Assembly: GCA_016869895.1 (NCBI GenBank)
Contig: VGDC01000147.1
Span: 1 to 5,460 of the forward strand
Reading direction: 5' to 3'
DNA: 5,460 nucleotides
Source of the DNA: Alphaproteobacteria bacterium
Lineage (GTDB): Bacteria; Pseudomonadota; Alphaproteobacteria; Rickettsiales; VGDC01
The stretch's first letter is position 1; each line of letters starts with the position of its first letter. Under the pieces are notes generated by a model. That model saw nothing but the letters and a program-made list of their open reading frames with translations, made no database searches and was not told the origin of the DNA. A program made the translations under genes and the position numbers. Positions 1-5,255 of this stretch are shown here, in pieces.

Positions 1-214
1 CGATGAAATCCTGCTTTCCGGCACAGGCGCCTACACCGATCAATACGCCTCCCTCTCCTTCAACGGCATCCCAAAAGCGCCCACCTTCGTGCTCGACAAA
101 GGCAAAGTGCTGGACAGCAACGGAGCGGAAGTGTCCTTCGGGCGCGACAGCGAGACATGGGCGAAGCGCATCAACACTGCGCGCCACCAATCAAGACCAG
201 AACGTGAAATCTAA
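1..214 (+). CDS. C-terminal end of a PLP-dependent decarboxylase, ornithine/DAP/arginine decarboxylase type (5' partial)
   Basis: Only the last 70 codons are in the window; complete codons run from base 2 and end at TAA 212-214. The fragment contains GTGAYTDQYASLSFNG followed by a short strand (APTFVL). The GAYT motif is characteristic of the C-terminal beta-barrel of fold-type III PLP enzymes. In ornithine decarboxylase its tyrosine (here codon 32-34) contacts the cofactor phosphate. The FNG a few residues later fits ornithine/lysine-type enzymes better than LysA-type diaminopimelate decarboxylase, which usually has a different sequence there. Such enzymes decarboxylate a basic amino acid in the cytoplasm, often for polyamine synthesis. 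After the barrel strand there is a polar tail of about 35 residues with no recognised motif. The next gene starts 11 bases downstream, so co-transcription is likely. The catalytic lysine and the substrate-specificity region lie outside the window, so the exact substrate is not assignable. Confidence 0.75.
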   Translation, partial: DEILLSGTGAYTDQYASLSFNGIPKAPTFVLDKGKVLDSNGAEVSFGRDSETWAKRINTARHQSRPEREI

Positions 215-225
215 GGAATTACAGA

Positions 226-1623
226 ATGTCTGACAGCGAACAGAACCAGAATGTGGCCATCATCGGCGGCGGCGTGAACGGCGCGGCACTCGCCCTTCGC
301 CTTGCGCAGCAGGGCAAGGAAGTCACGGTGTATGAGAAGCTGCCGGAGAAATATTTCTCTGCTGACCTGTTCGAAACGGTCGATGCAGAAGGCCGTGGCC
401 ACAGCATAAACGCTTCGGCGGTGGCCGACCAGACCACCCGCTCGCTGCGCTTCATGTGGGAACGGCTAGACCACCCGCTCGAAGCCGTGACCGATACCCG
501 CGACCTGTTCTTGGAAGTGCAGAAACAGTTCCCTGACCAGAAATTCGTGACCGGACACCCCTCCGTCATGCTCATCCACCCCGATGATTCCGAAATGCTG
601 GAAGGCATGAAACATCAGGTGGAGCGCGTGGCCAAGACGGGCGCGAAAATGGAAGTATGGGAAGGCAAAGATGCGGGCGACAAGCTGCGCGCGAAATACC
701 CAGCTTTGAAGGATTATGAGCTTCCCGAAGGCACCATCGTCGTGCATGAAGAAGGTTATGACGCTGAGAAAAACCCCAATGGCGTCTCCGCGATGGTCAA
801 CCCCGCCGCATACCTCCGCGCGCTGCACCAGCTGCTGAAAAAAGAGGGCGTGAACATCCAGTATGATTCACCCGTCGAGAAACTGGCGATTGATGATGCA
901 GGCAAAGCCGCCATAACCAGCGGCGAGAAAGAGAAGCACTTCGACCATGCGGTCGTCACTGCTGGCGGATGGTCGAAAGACATTCTCGCGCAGGTGGACG
1001 GATTGAAGCCGCTCATCGAAGAAACGCCGAAGCGCGTGCGCTGGACGGATGTGCTTGATGAAAGCGCAGCGAGGGACGTCGGCACCGTGCCGTTCATTCA
1101 GCCCGAAAGCCTGACTGCGGAGACGGGTCGCCCTTACCGCACCCTCATGCCCGCCACCGTGCAGGGCGAGGCCAAAGGCGTGAAACTGCTGTATTCTGAA
1201 AAGAAGAAGTTCAAGAACGGTGCGAATGACTTGGCGAAAGAGCCCATCACCGCAGCAGAAACCGCCGAAGACCGCAAGAACTTCGAGGAAATCACCGGTA
1301 TCTCCACCTCCAAGGGCGGCGGCGGCCAATCCTGCATGATCACCGCGACACCGGACAAGATGATGACCGCAGGGAATGTGGAACGCGTGGACGGAGGCAA
1401 ATCGCCCATCTCCGCCATTTCCGCCTGCAGCTATGCCAGCTTCGTGGTCGGTGGTGCCGCCATCGAATCCGTCGCGGCGCAGATTGATGGTCGCCAGTCC
1501 CTCTACCGTGATTGGGACGTGAACCACGCCCCGAATCGCGACATCACCGTGTCCAAACGCGCGGCGGAAGAGCGTTCACTGGAAGTGGAGCGCGAACATT
1601 CCAAAGGTCGGGGCGCGGCATGA
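226..1623 (+). CDS. FAD-dependent amine/amino-acid oxidoreductase (DAO superfamily, monomeric sarcosine oxidase-like)
   Basis: A 465-residue flavoprotein, probably cytoplasmic, with no signal peptide. Residues 10-38 form the dinucleotide-binding beta-alpha-beta unit: GGGVNG gives G14-x-G16-x-x-G19, and E37 ends the second strand, where the FAD ribose binds. AVVTAGGWS (242-250) is the second FAD-binding strand usual in this superfamily. Near the C-terminus, CMITATPD (370-377) lines up with CMYTxTxD of monomeric sarcosine oxidase, in which the cysteine carries FAD covalently. GVKLLYS (318-324) resembles the segment holding that enzyme's oxygen-activating lysine (K320 here). These alignments are from memory. 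The family oxidises secondary amines or amino acids to imines, usually producing hydrogen peroxide. The GHGFKF segment of sarcosine oxidase is not recognisable here (CSYASF, 401-406), so the substrate may differ. The start is supported by AAGGA at 213-217, eight bases before the ATG. The gene lies 11 bases after a decarboxylase and overlaps the next gene by four bases. Confidence 0.8.
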   Translation: MSDSEQNQNVAIIGGGVNGAALALRLAQQGKEVTVYEKLPEKYFSADLFETVDAEGRGHSINASAVADQTTRSLRFMWERLDHPLEAVTDTRDLFLEVQKQFPDQKFVTGHPSVMLIHPDDSEMLEGMKHQVERVAKTGAKMEVWEGKDAGDKLRAKYPALKDYELPEGTIVVHEEGYDAEKNPNGVSAMVNPAAYLRALHQLLKKEGVNIQYDSPVEKLAIDDAGKAAITSGEKEKHFDHAVVTAGGWSKDILAQVDGLKPLIEETPKRVRWTDVLDESAARDVGTVPFIQPESLTAETGRPYRTLMPATVQGEAKGVKLLYSEKKKFKNGANDLAKEPITAAETAEDRKNFEEITGISTSKGGGGQSCMITATPDKMMTAGNVERVDGGKSPISAISACSYASFVVGGAAIESVAAQIDGRQSLYRDWDVNHAPNRDITVSKRAAEERSLEVEREHSKGRGAA

Positions 1624-1892
1624 GCAAATCCTTCGCGCTGAAAGCCCTCGCCGGACGTGATTCGGTGGTGTTCATCATCAAAGACCGCGTTTCCGACCCG
1701 TTCGGCGTGGATGATGTCTACCACTACCTGCTCGTGCCCCGCGCGAAGGTTGATGGATTGCGCGAAGCACTCGGCAGCAAATCCTTCAAATTGAAGGATT
1801 TCGGTGAACGCCTTTTCAGCAGCGATGAACCGCTGGAGGACGAGCCACTGCGCAAGAAGCTGGAAGCGGATTTCGACCTGAAGGTTGCCTGA
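1620..1892 (+). CDS. Uncharacterised 90-residue protein, translationally coupled to the oxidoreductase
   Basis: I do not recognise this 90-residue protein. It is soluble-looking and highly charged, with no signal peptide, membrane segment, cysteine or tryptophan. Short hydrophobic stretches at 15-20 (SVVFII) and 34-40 (YHYLLVP) look like beta strands, and the C-terminal third (PLEDEPLRKKLEADFDL) is probably helical. Residues 2-8 (SKSFALK) and 53-59 (SKSFKLK) are near-identical, encoded partly by an exact 12-base direct repeat. The ATG at 1620 overlaps the upstream TGA as ATGA, a typical sign of translational coupling. A GGGG at 1610-1613 and AAAGG at 1603-1607 are possible ribosome-binding sequences. 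The reading frame stays open upstream to 1512, but that part is buried in the oxidoreductase gene, so the overlapping ATG is preferred. Coding status is supported by the coupling, GC-biased third positions and a protein-like composition. Its role is unknown; a link to the oxidoreductase or decarboxylase is only guilt by association. Confidence 0.8.
   Translation: MSKSFALKALAGRDSVVFIIKDRVSDPFGVDDVYHYLLVPRAKVDGLREALGSKSFKLKDFGERLFSSDEPLEDEPLRKKLEADFDLKVA
1779..1801. repeat. Perfect inverted repeat, 11-base arms around one central base
   Basis: The left arm AAATCCTTCAA (1779-1789) is the exact reverse complement of the right arm TTGAAGGATTT (1791-1801), with a single A at 1790 between them. It lies inside the 90-residue gene, where it encodes KSFKLKDF (residues 54-61). 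The one-base centre suits a protein-binding dyad better than an RNA hairpin, although RNA could fold with a three-base loop. It is centred about 120 bases upstream of the promoter-like -10 box at 1908. Function is unknown and it may be coincidental. Confidence 0.6.
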
Positions 1893-1913
1893 AGAAAAGA
1901 CTGTCGCTATAGT
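1885..1913 (+). promoter_or_regulatory. Putative housekeeping-sigma promoter for the yqhA-like gene
   Basis: TTGCCT (1885-1890) and TATAGT (1908-1913) are separated by 17 bases, the optimal spacing for a sigma-70-type promoter. They match the consensus at 4/6 and 5/6 positions. The -35 box lies in the last codons of the 90-residue gene and the -10 box in the 49-base gap before the yqhA-like ATG. Transcription would begin near 1920, leaving a leader of about 20 bases that contains the ribosome-binding site. The call rests on sequence match only. Confidence 0.5.
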
Positions 1914-1941
1914 GCCGCCGACCTAACTGAAGGAGCGGCAC

Positions 1942-2463
1942 ATGGCAAAGGGCATCGAGACTTTCATTGAACGCGGGCTTTTCGCCAGCCGCTGGCTGCT
2001 TGCGCCGATGTATATCGGGCTTTCCGTGTCGCTGTTCCTCCTCATTTACATCTTCATGCAGGAATTGGCGCATTTCTTCTCGGATCTGGGCAATCTGGAC
2101 GCGAATGACATCATCCTCGGTGTGCTATCGCTCATCGACCTGTCGCTGGCGGCGAACCTCGTACTCATCGTCATCTTCTCCGGCTATGAGAATTTCGTGT
2201 CCAAAATGAACACCGGCGACCACGAAGACCACCCGGAATGGAGCGGCTCGGTGGATTTTTCGGCATTAAAGCTGAAACTCGTCGCTTCTATCGTCGCCAT
2301 TTCCGGTATCCACCTGCTCAAAGTCTTCATGGAAGTCGACAAAATCCCCGAAAGCCAAATCAAATGGATGCTCATCATCCACATGGTCTTCGTGGTTTCC
2401 GGCGTATTGCTGGCCACCATGGATCGCATCGCCTCCAGCACCAAATACCTCAAGGGCAAGTAA
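1942..2463 (+). CDS. yqhA: YqhA/UPF0114 family inner-membrane protein
   Basis: A 173-residue integral membrane protein of the UPF0114 (TIGR00645) family, which includes E. coli YqhA of about 164 residues. The N-terminus (IERGLFASRWLLAPMYIGLS) is the family signature, as are SGYENFVSK (80-88) and the tryptophan followed by VDFSALKLKL (104-113). Four hydrophobic helices can be seen at about 18-40, 57-81, 110-130 and 142-160. A polar acidic loop (TGDHEDHPEW, 91-100) lies between helices two and three. The biochemical function of the family is not established, so none is assigned. AGGAG at 1931-1935, six bases before the ATG, fixes the start. The gene probably has its own promoter (1885-1913). 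It is followed by a 101-base gap and then secDF, in the place where yajC is commonly found in proteobacteria. YajC is a single-helix protein, so this gene is not a homologue of it. Confidence 0.9.
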   Translation: MAKGIETFIERGLFASRWLLAPMYIGLSVSLFLLIYIFMQELAHFFSDLGNLDANDIILGVLSLIDLSLAANLVLIVIFSGYENFVSKMNTGDHEDHPEWSGSVDFSALKLKLVASIVAISGIHLLKVFMEVDKIPESQIKWMLIIHMVFVVSGVLLATMDRIASSTKYLKGK

Positions 2464-2466
2464 CCC

Positions 2467-2495
2467 TTGCGAACCCCTGTCCTTGGGCTTATAAG
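2467..2495 (+). promoter_or_regulatory. Putative housekeeping-sigma promoter for secDF
   Basis: TTGCGA (2467-2472) and TATAAG (2490-2495) are separated by 17 bases and match the sigma-70 consensus at 4/6 and 5/6 positions. The -35 box begins three bases after the yqhA-like stop codon. Predicted transcription start is near 2502, giving a leader of about 60 bases ahead of the secDF ATG at 2565. It has the same architecture as the putative promoter at 1885-1913. The call is by eye only. Confidence 0.45.
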
Positions 2496-2496
2496 T

Positions 2497-2516
2497 AGTG
2501 CTCCTGCGGGGGCACT
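2497..2516 (+). terminator. GC-rich hairpin after the yqhA-like gene, possible terminator lacking a U-tract
   Basis: AGTGCTCC (2497-2504) pairs with GGGGCACT (2509-2516) around a TGCG loop. This gives eight base pairs, one of them a G-T wobble. The hairpin begins 33 bases after the yqhA-like stop. The following bases (CTGCCCTGCC) contain no T run, so it is not a canonical intrinsic terminator. It overlaps the predicted transcription start of the secDF promoter, so only read-through RNA from yqhA would carry both arms. Confidence 0.35.
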
Positions 2517-2564
2517 CTGCCCTGCCGCATGCTTGTTTCTCAACTGTGAGCCACGTTTTCCGCC

Positions 2565-5123
2565 ATGTATCCTTCCCGCCTGAAACTGTTCTCCTATTTC
2601 CTCATCTTCCTCATCGGCACGCTCATCGCGCTTCCGAACGTGTTGAGCAAGGAAACGCTGGATAAATTCCCCGCATGGATGCCGAAAAAGGCCGTGACGC
2701 TGGGTCTTGACCTACGCGGCGGTTCACACCTCGTGTTGGAAGTGGATACTGCTGCGCTGAAGCGTGACCGTGCCGAGGGCATGGTCATCACCGCGCGCCA
2801 GATTCTGCGCAATGAGAAAGTCGCAGGCACGAGCGTCCGTCAGGATGGCGAAGGCGTTATCGTAAAATTCAACGATGAAGCGAAAGCTCCTGAAATCCGC
2901 AAGCTTCTGGCGAATATCGCCGGTGATTCCCAGTCCCTCTTCGCGACTGGTCAAGTAGGATTGGACGTGACGGAGCTTTCCGCCAACGAGCTGCGCTTCC
3001 AGATGAGCGAAGCGATGGTCGCCGAACGCGTCAATAACGCCATCGACCAGAGCTTGGAGATTGTCCGCCGCCGTATCGATGAAGTCGGCGTGGCTGAACC
3101 ATCCATCCAGCGTCTGGGGCAGGAGCGCATCGTCGTGCAGCTTCCCGGTGTGCAAGACCCCACCCGCATTAAGGAATTGCTGGGCAGCACCGCAAAACTC
3201 TCGTTCCACTTGGTGGATATGAATGCGCCGCAAGGCCAGCGCGCTGCGCCCACCGCCCGCACCATCACCCTTCCTGATGCGGATGGCCAGACCTATCACA
3301 CCATCGAAAGCGAAGCACTTATTCAGGGCGACCGCCTTGTGGATGCGCAGTCCAGCTTCAACCAGACGAACGGCACGCCCGTCGTCACCTTCCAGTTCGA
3401 TGCCATCGGCGCGAAGACCTTCGCGGATGTGACCACCAAGAACACCGGAAAACCCTTCGCCATCGTGCTGGACGGCAAAGTGCTGAGCGCACCGCGCATC
3501 AATGAACCCATCACCATGGGTCGCGGCGAAATCTCCGGCAGCTTCACGCAGGAAGAGACCGTCACGCTTTCCGCTCTGATGCGCGCAGGTGCGCTGCCCG
3601 CGCCGCTGCATATCATCGAAGAACGCACCGTCGGCCCCGACCTCGGTGGCGATGCCATCAAGATGGGCGCGCTTTCCGGTCTTGCCGGTTTCGGCCTCGT
3701 CTTCGTCTTCATGGTGCTCATCTATGGCCGCTGGGGCTTGCTGGCGAACATCGCGCTGGCGATGAACGTGGTGCTCACCTTCGCCGCGCTCAGCCTGCTC
3801 GGCGCGACGCTCACCCTGCCCGGTATCGCGGGTATCGTGCTGGGTATCGGCATCGCGGTGGATGCGAACGTACTCATCAATGAACGCATCCGTGAAGAGA
3901 CCGCCCTGGGGCGCAGCGCCATCGCCGCTTTGGATTCAGGCTTCAACCGCGCTTACAGCACCATCGTTGACTCGAACGTGACGACCCTAATCGCCACTTT
4001 GCTGCTCTTCGCCTTCGGTTCCGGCCCCGTGAAGGGCTTCGCCGTCACCATGGGCATCGGTATCGCCATCTCCATGTTCACCGCAGTCACCGTGGTGCGC
4101 GCCATCATGGCCACTTGGGTGCATAAAAAACGCCCCAAGAAATTCATCATCGACCCGCTGTTCTCCTTCCTGAATTTCAGCGACCAGCCGAACATCAAAT
4201 TCATGAGCGCGCGTAAATGGGGTATCGGGGTTTCGCTGTTCCTTTCCGTTGCATCGATTTTCCTGTTCATCAAGCCCGGTTTGAACTATGGCATCGACTT
4301 CGTCGGCGGTATCCTCGTGGAGGTGAAAACCCCGCAGGAGACCTCGCTGGGTGAGTTGCGTTCCGGCTTAGAGGCTTCCGAACTCGGCGAAATCGCTTTG
4401 CAGGAATTCGGCAGCGAGAACCACGTCCTCATCCGCATCGAACAGCCGAAAGAAGCCACAGAACAGGCACAGATGGCAGTGGTAGAGAAAGCCCGCGCCA
4501 GCATCGAGCAGATCGCCCCCGGCTCTTCCATCGAACGTGTCGAGATGGTCGGCCCGAAACTCAGCGGTGAGCTGGCCTATACGGGCATCCTTGCCGTCGT
4601 TCTCGCCTCCATCGCCATGCTGCTTTACATCTGGTTCCGCTTCGAGTGGCAGTTCGCGCTGGGCGCCATCGCCACGCTGGTGCTGGACGTGACAAAGACC
4701 GTCGGTTTCTTCGCCCTCTTCCAAATCGACTTCAACCTCACGGCCATCGCCGCGCTGTTGACGCTTATCGGTTATTCGGTAAACGACAAGGTCGTGGTCT
4801 ATGACCGTATGCGCGAGAATCTTCGCAAATACAAGAAGATGAAGCTGGAAGACCTCATCAACCTCTCCATCAACTCCACCCTGAAACGCAGTATCTACAC
4901 CTCGGCGACCGCCTTGTTCGCCATGCTGCCCATGGCCATTTGGGGTGGAAGCGCAGTTAGCAGCTTTGCAATCCCGATGATTTTTGGTATCTTCATTGCC
5001 GCAAGCTCATCCATCTTCATCGCGGCTCCGATTCTGCTTTACTTCGGTGAAGGAAAGCTGGGTTACCGCTCCGGCGAAAACGCCGCTGAAGACGATGGTT
5101 TGGCTAAAGCGAAGAAAGCTTAA
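2565..5123 (+). CDS. secDF: Fused protein translocase subunit SecDF
   Basis: An intact 852-residue fusion of SecD (about 1-520) and SecF (about 545-830). SecDF binds SecYEG and uses the proton gradient to pull exported proteins across the inner membrane. The SecD half has helix 1 (8-27), the D1 motif LGLDLRGG (46-53), a large periplasmic domain to about 360, and helices 2-6 (about 364-516). The SecF half has helix 7 (552-569), the motif NYGIDFVGG (574-582), a periplasmic domain to about 665, and helices 8-12. Residues expected in proton transport are present: D433 (VDANVLINER), D741 (YSVNDKVVVYDR) and R775 (STLKR). These appear to match D340, D637 and R671 of the Thermus protein, aligned from memory. 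A cytoplasmic linker (519-550) joins the halves. TGA at 2547-2549 lies in frame upstream, and the next Met (residue 39) would remove helix 1, so ATG 2565 is the start although no Shine-Dalgarno sequence precedes it. No yajC is adjacent. Confidence 0.97.
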   Translation: MYPSRLKLFSYFLIFLIGTLIALPNVLSKETLDKFPAWMPKKAVTLGLDLRGGSHLVLEVDTAALKRDRAEGMVITARQILRNEKVAGTSVRQDGEGVIVKFNDEAKAPEIRKLLANIAGDSQSLFATGQVGLDVTELSANELRFQMSEAMVAERVNNAIDQSLEIVRRRIDEVGVAEPSIQRLGQERIVVQLPGVQDPTRIKELLGSTAKLSFHLVDMNAPQGQRAAPTARTITLPDADGQTYHTIESEALIQGDRLVDAQSSFNQTNGTPVVTFQFDAIGAKTFADVTTKNTGKPFAIVLDGKVLSAPRINEPITMGRGEISGSFTQEETVTLSALMRAGALPAPLHIIEERTVGPDLGGDAIKMGALSGLAGFGLVFVFMVLIYGRWGLLANIALAMNVVLTFAALSLLGATLTLPGIAGIVLGIGIAVDANVLINERIREETALGRSAIAALDSGFNRAYSTIVDSNVTTLIATLLLFAFGSGPVKGFAVTMGIGIAISMFTAVTVVRAIMATWVHKKRPKKFIIDPLFSFLNFSDQPNIKFMSARKWGIGVSLFLSVASIFLFIKPGLNYGIDFVGGILVEVKTPQETSLGELRSGLEASELGEIALQEFGSENHVLIRIEQPKEATEQAQMAVVEKARASIEQIAPGSSIERVEMVGPKLSGELAYTGILAVVLASIAMLLYIWFRFEWQFALGAIATLVLDVTKTVGFFALFQIDFNLTAIAALLTLIGYSVNDKVVVYDRMRENLRKYKKMKLEDLINLSINSTLKRSIYTSATALFAMLPMAIWGGSAVSSFAIPMIFGIFIAASSSIFIAAPILLYFGEGKLGYRSGENAAEDDGLAKAKKA

Positions 5124-5197
5124 GACGGCTCCGCTCTGATAGGGACTACATCACCGATGGACTGCCATAGGCACAGAAGCCAGCGATTCATTCCCAT

Positions 5198-5218
5198 CCC
5201 CTCCGCATTGCGCAGGGG
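5198..5218 (+). terminator. GC-rich hairpin between secDF and the antiporter gene, possible terminator or leader structure
   Basis: CCCCTCCGC (5198-5206) pairs with GCGCAGGGG (5210-5218) around an ATT loop. This gives eight pairs with one internal C-C mismatch. It begins 75 bases after the secDF stop and ends 37 bases before the next ATG. It is followed by TGATAG, not a T run, so termination by the intrinsic mechanism is uncertain. No convincing promoter was found in this 132-base gap, so the antiporter gene may be read through from secDF. Confidence 0.3.
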
Positions 5219-5244
5219 TGATAGTCGCCAACATTCGACAGGCT

Positions 5245-5248
5245 GGAG
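5245..5248 (+). promoter_or_regulatory. Ribosome-binding site of the antiporter gene
   Basis: GGAG at 5245-5248 lies seven bases before ATG 5256. This favours that start over the second in-frame ATG at 5265, which would be 16 bases away. Confidence 0.6.
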
Positions 5249-5255
5249 CTGACGA

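Noticed and set aside
3..233. 76-codon plus-strand frame beginning ATGAAATCC
   Set aside because: It has a Ser/Pro/Thr-rich shadow composition. The adjacent frame (base 2 onward) encodes the GAYT motif of a PLP decarboxylase and stops just before the next gene.
346..359. 14-base perfect palindrome GAGAAATATTTCTC in the oxidoreductase gene
   Set aside because: A palindrome this short is expected by chance at a modest rate in a window of this size, and it is deep in coding sequence with no nearby promoter.
868..1527. 219-codon open frame on the minus strand within the oxidoreductase gene
   Set aside because: The plus strand encodes clear flavoprotein motifs here. The minus product is a histidine- and glycine-rich shadow with no plausible start context.
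1512..1619. Upstream extension of the 90-residue protein
   Set aside because: The extension lies inside the oxidoreductase coding sequence and is rich in Arg and Gly. The ATG overlapping the stop codon is the better start.
2527..2550. GCATGC and CTCA-ACTG-TGAG mini-palindromes upstream of secDF
   Set aside because: The arms are only three to four bases long, too short to distinguish from chance.
2724..3611. 295-codon open frame on the minus strand within secDF
   Set aside because: It lies wholly inside the conserved secDF gene, has no recognisable motif, and is of the kind that arises opposite GC-biased codons.
5124..5255. Search for a promoter or small gene in the gap between secDF and the antiporter
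   Set aside because: GATAGT at 5220-5225 resembles a -10 box, but there is no acceptable -35 box 16-18 bases upstream. No small ORF with a ribosome-binding site was seen.
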